NCBI RefSeq assembly: GCF_000014065.1
Contig: NC_008044.1
Location: 767,501 to 831,500, forward strand
DNA: 64,000 nucleotides
Source: Ruegeria sp. TM1040
GTDB taxonomy: Bacteria; Pseudomonadota; Alphaproteobacteria; Rhodobacterales; Rhodobacteraceae
Direction of reading: 5' to 3'
The position numbers were made by a program, and so were the translations under genes. Shown here in pieces: positions 54,618 through 61,693 of the stretch. The stretch's first letter is position 1; every line of letters begins with the position of its first letter. A model generated the notes under the pieces. The model was given only the letters and a program-made list of their open reading frames with translations, was not told the origin of the DNA and did no database searches.

Positions 54618-54980
54618 TTACATGAACCCGAGTTCCAGTCGGGCTTCATCCGACATCATGTCCATGCCCCAGGGCGGTTCCCAGGTGAGTTCCACATCGA
54701 CGCTTTTGACACCGGGCACGGGCGAGACCGCATCGACGATCCAGCCGGGCATATCGCCTGCCACCGGACAGCCAGGGGCGGTCAGGGTCATGATGATTTT
54801 GACGTCGTTTTCATCAGAAATTTCAACAGTGTAGATCAGCCCAAGATCATAGATGTTGACCGGGATCTCTGGGTCAAAAACAGTACGGCAGGCATCAACC
54901 ACTGGCTCATAGAGCGCGTGGGACACGGAGGAGGGCGCAATCAGCGGAGTGCCTTCAAGCGGTTCGGAAGCGTCAGTCAT
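54618..54980 (-). CDS. MIP18-family (DUF59) Fe-S assembly protein, SufT-like
   Basis: 120 residues. It has the family core VFDPEIPVNIYDLGLIYTVEI, the TLTAPGCPVAGDMPGWI loop with a conserved Cys, and VKSVDVELTWEPPWGMDMMSDEARLELGFM at the end. Such proteins help mature iron-sulfur proteins (SufT, PaaD relatives). Upstream of the A-type carrier on the same strand by 120 bases, so possibly cotranscribed. Confidence 0.9.
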   Translation of the reverse strand: MTDASEPLEGTPLIAPSSVSHALYEPVVDACRTVFDPEIPVNIYDLGLIYTVEISDENDVKIIMTLTAPGCPVAGDMPGWIVDAVSPVPGVKSVDVELTWEPPWGMDMMSDEARLELGFM

Positions 54981-55155
54981 TCAAGCCTCGGTCAGTTATC
55001 TGAGGTTTTATATAGGGAAACCTGCAGGCAGGGTCCAGAGATCGCGGTCGATTCACGCGCGTGCAGTGGTTTTGAAGGGGGGGGCGGAGTGCGTTGCCGA
55101 AAATCGGCAAGAGGGCAGGGCGCGCCGGCAGCAATGCTCCGCCGCGCCCGTTGGG

Positions 55156-55431
55156 TTAGTCGTTGATGTCGGTGTCGAAGGTCTTCACTTGCCCGTTCGG
55201 GAGCGAGAAGATGCGTCTGAGCCCCAGCCATGCCACCAGTGACAACACCGCAAAGACCAGCAAAAGCACCGGCAAGGTCAGGCTGAGCGGTGTGAGCAGG
55301 ATCACCGCAACCGCTGCCGCCCCGATGGCAAACCCGAGAAAGATGAAACCGGGCAGGAGGATCTCGACGATTGCGAGACCGAGGGCGATCACGCCCCAGA
55401 CCCACCACAGCGACCAAACAGCGTCCATCAC
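55156..55431 (-). CDS. NfeD-like short membrane protein
   Basis: 91 residues with two or three membrane segments (WGVIALGLAIVEILLPGFIF, AIGAAAVAVILLT, LVFAVLSLVAWLGLR), as in short NfeD proteins that lack the protease and most of the OB domain. Its start overlaps the SPFH gene stop, the usual NfeD-stomatin pairing (YbbJ/QmcA of E. coli). Confidence 0.85.
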   Translation of the reverse strand: MMDAVWSLWWVWGVIALGLAIVEILLPGFIFLGFAIGAAAVAVILLTPLSLTLPVLLLVFAVLSLVAWLGLRRIFSLPNGQVKTFDTDIND

Positions 55432-56315
55432 TTTGCCTTTAGCATCTTGAAGGCGTCACCGAATGCCTCGATGGCCTGAGCAGGCACGATGATGGTCTGT
55501 TTGCCATCGCCATTGCCCAGCGCATTGAGCGCCTCAACCTGCTTGAGAGCGACCTGATACTGGGCCGCCGAAAGACCGTTGTCGGCAATCGCCTGCGCGA
55601 CCACCTGGGTTGCGAAGGCCTCGGCCTCGGCTTCGATGCGGCGTGCCTTGGCGGTTTGCTCTGCAGCATAAAGCTCAGCATCTGCCGCCAACTCGACTGC
55701 GCGTTTCTTGCCCTCGGCCTCGGTGACCTGGGCGCGGCGGGCGCGTTCGGCATTGAGTTGCTGCAGCATCGCATCGCGGGTAGCCTGATCAAGGTTCACG
55801 TCGAGGATTTCGGCGCGGGTCACTTCGATGCCCCAGTCGTCCACGGCACTTTCAACGCTGCGCTTGATTTCACCGATCAGCTGCGAGCGGTTGGATTGCA
55901 CCTCATCGAGATCCATCTTGCCGATCTCGGCGCGTACGATGCCTGCAACAGTGGTGGAGATGGCGCCATCCACGTCGCGAATGCGATATACCGTCTTTTC
56001 AGGCTCAAGAATGCGGTAAAAGACCGAGGTGTCGATCTCCACAAGCACGTTGTCGCGGGTGATCGCATCCTGGCTGGCGTTGGGCAACTGGCGCTCCAGA
56101 ATGGAGACCTTGTGGCGCACAACATCCAGAAATGGAACGATAAAGTTGATGCCGGGGCCGAGTACGGATTTGAGGCGACCAAAGCGCTCAACCACATATT
56201 TTTCCGATTGCGGCACGATGCGTACGCCTTTGAGGATCACCAGGATCACAAAGAGCGCCGCCACGATATAGAGAAGCCCACCGGAAAGGGCGTTGATGAT
56301 GTCTTGTTCTGTCAT
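55428..56315 (-). CDS. SPFH/band-7 (stomatin/QmcA-like) membrane protein
   Basis: 295 residues. One N-terminal membrane helix (about 10-30); an SPFH domain starting GVRIVPQSEKYVVERFGRLKSVLGPGINFIVPFLD; then a long alanine/glutamate-rich coiled coil (about 190-260: AEGKKRAVELAADAELYAAEQTAKARRIEAEAEAF) and a hydrophobic end. It oligomerises into membrane microdomain scaffolds. Coupled to the NfeD-like gene. Confidence 0.92.
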   Translation of the reverse strand: MTEQDIINALSGGLLYIVAALFVILVILKGVRIVPQSEKYVVERFGRLKSVLGPGINFIVPFLDVVRHKVSILERQLPNASQDAITRDNVLVEIDTSVFYRILEPEKTVYRIRDVDGAISTTVAGIVRAEIGKMDLDEVQSNRSQLIGEIKRSVESAVDDWGIEVTRAEILDVNLDQATRDAMLQQLNAERARRAQVTEAEGKKRAVELAADAELYAAEQTAKARRIEAEAEAFATQVVAQAIADNGLSAAQYQVALKQVEALNALGNGDGKQTIIVPAQAIEAFGDAFKMLKAK

Positions 56316-56405
56316 AGGAAAATTCCGCGACTAAAAAGGATGCGCGCAGGGTTTCCCCTCAACGTCGGAGCGTCAAGGGGAAAGGGCGCAGGGATGTAGC
56401 ATGGC

Positions 56406-57821
56406 CTATTCGGCGGCGTCGCCCAGCGCCTTGCGCGTGCGCAGCGGGGTGGGACGGACATTGGCTTCGATCTCGTCGTGAATCAGGGCGGCAATGTCTT
56501 TCTTTGACGTCTTCTCGATGCCCTCAAGACCGGGCGAAGAATTGACCTCCAGCACCTTGGGGCCGGTCTCTGAGCGCAAGAGATCAACGCCTGCAACACC
56601 AAGGCCAAAGCAGCGTGCGGCGCGGATGGCCGTGGCGCGTTCCTCTTTGGTGATACGCACTGAAACCGCGCTCCCGCCCAGATGCAGGTTGGAGCGGAAG
56701 TCGCCCTCCGCGCCGGAGCGTTTCATCGCCGCCACCACTTTGGAGCCAACTACAAAGCAACGAATATCGACGCCTGCGGCCTCTTTGACAAATTGCTGCA
56801 CGAGGAAGTTGGCCTTGAGACCGCGAAAAGCCGTGATCACGGATTCAGCGGCCTTCTTGGTTTCGGCCAGCACCACGCCTTTGCCCTGGGTGCTTTCCAG
56901 CAGTTTCACGATCAAAGGCGCGCCGCCAACAATGTCGATCAGGGCATTTGTATCCTTGGGAGAGGCAGCAAAAGCGGTGGCGGGCATGCCGATCTTGTGG
57001 CGGGCCAGCATCTGATGGGCATGCAGCTTGTCTCGGCTCGCAGTAATGCCGTCGCTGCCGTTGACGCAATAGGTCCCAAGCGTCTCGAACTGGCGCAGCA
57101 GAGCGGTGCCATATTGAGTGACCGAGGCGCCGATACGGGGGATCACCGCGTCATAGCGCGGCAGGCGTTTGCCATCATAGTGGATCTCTGGCGCCAGAGC
57201 GTTGATCGACATGTAGCACCGCGTCGTGTCGATCACCTCAACCGAATGGCCGCGCCGCTCGCCTTCCTCGACCAGGCGGCGGGTGGAGTAGTTGTCTTCG
57301 CGGCTCAGAACTGCAATGCGCAGCGCGCGGTTGGGGGCCTTCTTTCGGATCGCGGGCGTGGCATAGACCGAATAGTCAAGTTCGGGCTGGCAGTAGCGTT
57401 CCGACGGCACCACAGAGATATTCTCCGTGAGCGCCTGACGGCCCAGTAGCATATGCAGCGCCATGCCGCGCCGATCCGTCAGCGTGACTTCCACCGGCCA
57501 GACCTGACCGCCGATTTCCAGGTTGGTCTCGATGACATAGCGCATCTCGCGATCGCCATTGGATGATGTTACTTCGCGGCGGTCTTTGATGGCAGCGGAA
57601 CACGGGATCAGCAGGTCATCGCGCCCCGGGATCGGATGCACGGTGAAGCGGACCTTGGGGGCCTTCGCAGGGCCGAAGGTCTCGATGTCGGTGGCGTGAA
57701 GGGCCGAGGTCCGAGCGCCGGTATCGACCTTTGCACGCAGGGCGGGCAGGCCGAGTTCGGGCAATCTGACCCATTCCTCCCAGCCTAGACGTAGGTTCTG
57801 GTTCGGGTCATCTGTGGACAT
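56406..57821 (-). CDS. RimB-type aspartyl protease and RimK-type ATP-grasp ligase fusion
   Basis: 471 residues in two parts. Residues 1 to about 160 form a retropepsin-like domain (RimB/ATP-dependent zinc protease family), with the protease loop [13 protein letters not shown] (Asp33-Thr-Gly-Ala) and LLGRQAL. From about 167 a RimK-type ligase starts ([11 protein letters not shown]), with the ATP-grasp segments [14 protein letters not shown] and [19 protein letters not shown], and [15 protein letters not shown] with the metal Asn. RimK adds glutamates to ribosomal protein S6. Family members with separate genes RimB and RimK act together in Pseudomonas. Divergent from tgt with 70 bases between. 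Confidence 0.88.
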   Translation of the reverse strand: MSTDDPNQNLRLGWEEWVRLPELGLPALRAKVDTGARTSALHATDIETFGPAKAPKVRFTVHPIPGRDDLLIPCSAAIKDRREVTSSNGDREMRYVIETNLEIGGQVWPVEVTLTDRRGMALHMLLGRQALTENISVVPSERYCQPELDYSVYATPAIRKKAPNRALRIAVLSREDNYSTRRLVEEGERRGHSVEVIDTTRCYMSINALAPEIHYDGKRLPRYDAVIPRIGASVTQYGTALLRQFETLGTYCVNGSDGITASRDKLHAHQMLARHKIGMPATAFAASPKDTNALIDIVGGAPLIVKLLESTQGKGVVLAETKKAAESVITAFRGLKANFLVQQFVKEAAGVDIRCFVVGSKVVAAMKRSGAEGDFRSNLHLGGSAVSVRITKEERATAIRAARCFGLGVAGVDLLRSETGPKVLEVNSSPGLEGIEKTSKKDIAALIHDEIEANVRPTPLRTRKALGDAAE

Positions 57822-57891
57822 GAGGACGCCTCCTTGGCATTAGGGGTGAATCACCGCACACGCGGTGCAGAGTTTGATGCAGGAACATGAG

Positions 57892-59022
57892 ATGGCAGAG
57901 CTTTTCAACTTTGAAATGACAGCAACGGACGGCAAAGCACGCACGGGTGTAATCCATACACCACGCGGCGAGATCCGTACCCCTGCTTTCATGCCGGTAG
58001 GCACTGCTGCGACCGTCAAGGCGATGATGCCCGAAAGCGTGCGCGCAACCGGAGCGGACATTCTGTTGGGCAATACCTATCACCTGATGCTGCGCCCGAC
58101 TGCCGAACGGATCGACCGTCTGGGGGGCTTGCACAAATTCATGAACTGGGACCGCCCGATCCTCACCGACTCCGGCGGGTTTCAGGTGATGTCGCTCGCG
58201 GGTCTGCGCAAGCTCACCGAAAAAGGCGTGACGTTCAAATCTCATATCGATGGGTCGCGCCACGAGCTGACGCCGGAACGCTCGATGGAGATTCAACGAC
58301 TGCTGGGCTCTGACATTGTGATGTGTTTCGACGAATGCCCCGCGCTGCCTGCCGACCGGGATCGCATCGCCGAGAGCATGCGTCTGTCGATGCGCTGGGC
58401 GGAACGCTCGCGCGAGGCCTTTGGCGACCGGCCGGGACATGCGCTCTTTGGCATTCAGCAGGGTGGGCTGGAACAGGATTTCCGCGAGGAAAGCGCAGAA
58501 GCCCTCACCAAGATTGGCTTTGATGGCTACGCGGTGGGTGGTCTTGCGGTGGGCGAGGGGCAAGAGGCCATGTTTGGCTGTCTGGATTACGCGCCCGACA
58601 TGCTGCCGGTTGATAAGCCGCGCTATCTGATGGGCGTCGGCAAGCCCGATGATATCGTGGGCGCGGTGTCCCGTGGTATCGACATGATGGACTGCGTGTT
58701 GCCGTCGCGCTCTGGTCGCACGGGGCAGGCGTTCACTCGGCATGGTGTGGTCAATATCAAGAATGCGCGCCATCAGGACGACCCGCGCCCGCTGGATGAG
58801 AATTGCAGCTGTCCGGCATGCAGCAATTATTCGCGCGCCTATCTGCACCACGTGTTCCGGTCGAACGAGATGATCTCCGGCATGCTTTTGACATGGCACA
58901 ACCTGCATTACTTCCAAGACATCATGGCTGGCATGCGGGAGTCAATTGCAGCGGGCACATTTGAGGCGTGGCAGAAGACGTTCCACGAGACGCGCGCCCA
59001 AGGCGATATCGAGCCGCTCTGA
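57892..59022 (+). CDS. tgt: queuine tRNA-ribosyltransferase (TGT)
   Basis: Exchanges guanine 34 of tRNA for preQ1 in the queuosine pathway. 376 residues. Catalytic Asp in [16 protein letters not shown], nucleophile Asp in [16 protein letters not shown], and zinc ligands in [19 protein letters not shown] at 57892 (MAELFNF) has AGGA eight bases upstream; a GTG at 57865 would add nine residues. Confidence 0.96.
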   Translation: MAELFNFEMTATDGKARTGVIHTPRGEIRTPAFMPVGTAATVKAMMPESVRATGADILLGNTYHLMLRPTAERIDRLGGLHKFMNWDRPILTDSGGFQVMSLAGLRKLTEKGVTFKSHIDGSRHELTPERSMEIQRLLGSDIVMCFDECPALPADRDRIAESMRLSMRWAERSREAFGDRPGHALFGIQQGGLEQDFREESAEALTKIGFDGYAVGGLAVGEGQEAMFGCLDYAPDMLPVDKPRYLMGVGKPDDIVGAVSRGIDMMDCVLPSRSGRTGQAFTRHGVVNIKNARHQDDPRPLDENCSCPACSNYSRAYLHHVFRSNEMISGMLLTWHNLHYFQDIMAGMRESIAAGTFEAWQKTFHETRAQGDIEPL

Positions 59023-59070
59023 GCCTGATCCTCGTCGGGGCCAGAAGCTGACACATTCTGTTTCATATAT

Positions 59071-59109
59071 CGCATCACCACCCGCAAAAGAGGTCCGGGT
59101 GGTGATGCG
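59071..59109. other. strong hairpin after tgt
   Basis: Perfect 14-bp stem CGCATCACCACCCG (59071-59084) and CGGGTGGTGATGCG (59096-59109) with an 11-base loop, 48 bases after the tgt stop and 170 bases before the convergent lipoprotein gene. No T run on either side, so it may be a bidirectional barrier or mRNA end stabiliser. The gap 59023-59280 otherwise shows no gene. Confidence 0.6.
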
Positions 59110-59280
59110 TGTATTAGCTCTGTCGGAAATCTTGAGCTGCGAACATTACCTGAAAACGACGCCAATCGTTTTGGGATAGGCGCGTTCTTGTGGCTCCGTG
59201 ATTTTGTCAAAACGAACCACACGTTTCACCACTTGCTGTCGCGCGCTGATAACCGCAGTACATTGTACTGTAATGGTCTC

Positions 59281-59553
59281 CTATGTGCCGGGTGTCACAG
59301 CAAAGGCGAGTTTGGCCGGGGTCTTCACCTTGTGATGTTGCCGCGCGCCCTGCCGCACCTCACAAGAGGCTCCGGCAATTTCAGTGACGGCGCTGTCGGC
59401 AACAAAAACGGTGCGTGGGGCTACGGCTTCTTTACGTTCCATCGCAGCGCTCTGAATACCAATTGTCTTTGCGTCTTCCGGCAAGGGCAGCGGGGCGATG
59501 CATGCGCTTGGCCCCAAACTCGCTGCGATCAGCCAAACTGCTGGCCGTATCAC
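59281..59553 (-). CDS. small putative lipoprotein of unknown function
   Basis: 90 residues. Hydrophobic start MIRPAVWLIAASLGPSAC; the lipobox has an unusual proline (PSAC) but Cys18 fits. The mature chain is short, with a second cysteine in GASCEVRQG. Its ATG overlaps the stop of the upstream gene (ATGA), so the two are made together. Not recognised. Confidence 0.6.
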   Translation of the reverse strand: MIRPAVWLIAASLGPSACIAPLPLPEDAKTIGIQSAAMERKEAVAPRTVFVADSAVTEIAGASCEVRQGARQHHKVKTPAKLAFAVTPGT

Positions 59554-60059
59554 TTTTTTACCGGCTGCAGGTTCACCTCGATCCGGCCCGGGTAGCGGAA
59601 CTTGTCATTGGTGGCGTCGCGAGAAGACTTGATCACACCTTTCACCGATGCAAATGCAAGAGCGACTGCCAAACCACCACCAGAAGATTGCGTACTGTTG
59701 ATTTTTTCAACGGTCGCGTTGATGGCAGAAATTTGCTGGTTCACATCAGCACCGTTCAGACGGCAGGTCACGGATGCATCCTCAGTTTTGCCTAAATAAT
59801 TGGGCAGCGAGACCCGCGCGGGGCGCACGGTTCCGGCACTATAGCCGATACCGTTGATCGTGCAGGGCACACCCTTGGCTTCGACGGTTGTTCCATCCGA
59901 TTGCGTCAACGTGCGAATTTCCACAATGGCGTACTCGCAGACATTTTGTTGTGCGATGCGGCTGGAAAAACGCACGCTCTCCGGCGAGGTGTCCAGCGGC
60001 TCATGTTGCATACAGGCAGACAGTGTGCACATCAGTGCCACGAGAGAAATTCTCTTCAT
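59550..60059 (-). CDS. putative lipoprotein of unknown function
   Basis: 169 residues from ATG 60059. Type II signal MKRISLVALMCTLSAC with lipobox LSAC (Cys16). The mature domain has cysteines in NVCEYA, GVPCTING and VTCRLNG, a beta-rich middle (GIGYSAGTVRPARVSLP) and a glycine/alanine-rich GGGLAVALAFASVKGVIK segment that could be amphipathic or membrane-binding. Not known to me. Pair partner of the small lipoprotein downstream. Confidence 0.65.
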   Translation of the reverse strand: MKRISLVALMCTLSACMQHEPLDTSPESVRFSSRIAQQNVCEYAIVEIRTLTQSDGTTVEAKGVPCTINGIGYSAGTVRPARVSLPNYLGKTEDASVTCRLNGADVNQQISAINATVEKINSTQSSGGGLAVALAFASVKGVIKSSRDATNDKFRYPGRIEVNLQPVKK

Positions 60060-60384
60060 ATCCAAAACCTGTAGTTATCTGAATTTTTTAGTGCCTCTCG
60101 CAGAAGGTGAGTGGTTCTACTGAAACATGAACAGGTTGAACAATATTGCGTGATGGAATTCTAGGTGGCGTGTGCCTGCGTAGCTACGCCCCCCTCGCAT
60201 CGATTGAAACATGACCTGGCAGCCCCGAAGTTCCCCTGCATGACCGCGGGTCGAAGGGGCGATTTCGCAGGTTTTTCGGGGATTGAACATTCTCGTTGCT
60301 GGAGGGGTGAGAGGCGCAGGGAATGCTCTGTTCAAGTGGAGCAATACGCCTGATGCAGTATACCTTGAGCGACGGATACTCCCC
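60060..60384. other. 325-base gap upstream of the pseudogene
   Basis: Holds the promoter region of the lipoprotein pair on the minus strand and no intact gene. A plus-strand frame continues upstream of the old-yellow-enzyme remnant to 60283, but residues before about 60385 do not look like the enzyme. It may contain decayed sequence belonging to the same event. Confidence 0.4.
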
Positions 60385-61380
60385 GTGAGCCAGAAACTGT
60401 TCGCCGAACCAACCGCCGGTGCCCTTGAGTTGACAACTCGCTTGGTGATTGCACCGCTGAAGCACGATCGTGCCGGTGACACCACCGCAGAGGTGCTTGA
60501 GCGTTACGCCGAATACTACGCCCAACGCGCCAGCGCCGGTCTGATCATCACCGAAGGCAGCCAGATCAGCGCTGAGGCCAGAGGGTACATCCAGACCCCC
60601 GGCATCCACACCGCCGCGCAGGCTGCTGCATGGCGCAAGGTCACTGATGCGGTGCATGCCAAGGGCGGCAAAATCGTGATCCAGATGTGGCACGTGGGGC
60701 GTAGCACACATGCCGGGTTTGAACCCACCGCGACGCCCGAGGCGCTGACGGTTGGAGGCATTCAGCGCGTGATCGAAGATCGCGTTCAGGCCGCGACATA
60801 CGCCAAAGAGGCAGGATTTGACGGCGTTGAGTTGCATGTCGCCAATGGTTGTTTGCTGGAGCAATTCCGAAAGGATAGGGTCAACACCCGCAGCGATGCC
60901 TATGGCGGATCGGCAGAAAATCGGGCGCGTTTGCTGTTTGAGGTTCTGGATGCCTTGGCCACCGTCTGGGAGCCGGGGCGCATTGCCGTGCGTCTGGCAC
61001 CCTTTGCCAGCTTAACGATGTCTTCGATAGCGCCCCCATGGCCCATTCCACCCCGCTGATCGAACGACTGAACACCCATGGTCTGGCCTGATTGTACCTG
61101 ATCAGAGGCGACACCGGTGGCGCGCTTAGGGGATTTTGAGATCCTCCGCCAGCTTTATACCGGAACCTATATGGCCAATAACGGCTATGACCGCGAGACG
61201 GCCCTGGCCCGGGCCAAAAGCGGCGCGGTGGATCTGGCGGCCTTTTATCTCGAACCGGATCTGGTGGCACGCCTGAAGGCCGAGGCTCCCTTGATAGAAG
61301 GCGATCAAGCTACCTTTTGTGGCGGCGGCGACAACGGATTCACTGACGACCCAACGCTGGAACTTCAGGCGGCGGAATAG
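60385..61380 (+). pseudogene. decayed old-yellow-enzyme family NADH:flavin oxidoreductase
   Basis: Recognisable pieces in order: SQKLFAEP, LVIAPLKHDRA, EYYAQRASAGLIITEGSQIS, ARGYIQTPGIHT, GGKIVIQMWHVGRSTHAGF, AGFDGVELHVANGCLLEQF, TRSDAYGGSAENRARLLFEVLDA, then, in other frames, NDVFDSAPMAHSTPLIERLNTHGLA, TGTYMANNGYDRETA and GDQATFCGGGDNGFTDDPTLE. The breaks are one missing G near 61005 (CTTTG-CCAG for TTTGGCCAG), an in-frame TGA at 61089-61091, and a further shift at about 61117-61137. An internal deletion after HAGFEPT is also likely. Active proteins of this family bind FMN and reduce alkenes or nitro compounds; this copy cannot. Confidence 0.85.
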
Positions 61381-61693
61381 GTCTCGACCTGTGGCCAGAT
61401 CGCATTAGCTCTACTGATGATCGAAGAGAAATCCACCTGCAGGTCAATGACAATTTACGCCTGCTTATTGGCGAATGAACGGCATGGGCCGACGATGTTA
61501 GGGCTTTGCTCACCGTTTCACCATTTGCGCCCTTGTGGTCAGATCATGCACGGGGCATTCTGGTAGACAACGTTTGAGGCAGGGCGGTTGAATATCTCGG
61601 CCCGCCTGACCAGATAAATAATCCGAGTGAGGAGACGACCGCGGTTGCCGATAAATCGGGGCCTGGCCGTCTTGCTAAGAAAAAGGACCGAGT
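61381..61693. other. 313-base gap between the pseudogene and lon
   Basis: No gene is recognisable. One frame reads through with two stops and a few protein-like stretches, but I could not match it to a family. The lon promoter must lie here; TTGAAT at 61588-61593 followed by an A/T-rich ATAAATAAT (61614-61622) is the only promoter-like patch, and its spacing is not ideal. The lon ribosome-binding site AAAAAGGA is at 61680-61687. Confidence 0.35.

Noticed and set aside
55094-55110. Small hairpin TTGCCGA-AAA-TCGGCAA downstream of the NfeD-like gene
   Set aside because: Only seven pairs with no T run on either strand; too weak to call a terminator.
56352-56383. Inverted repeat TTTCCCCT / AGGGGAAA between the SPFH and RimB-RimK genes
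   Set aside because: Eight pairs but a 16-base loop and no T run; could be chance in this base composition.
60283-61059. Intact 258-residue flavin oxidoreductase
   Set aside because: The frame ends in non-homologous residues after a one-base loss, while the remaining enzyme sequence continues in other frames. It is a pseudogene.
61381-61560. Possible remnant of a second gene after the pseudogene
   Set aside because: One frame looks protein-like in short stretches but has stops and no match I can name.
61588-61622. Heat-shock (sigma-32) promoter of lon
   Set aside because: TTGAA is present but the expected C-rich -10 at 13-15 bases is not; I could not support a sigma-32 assignment.
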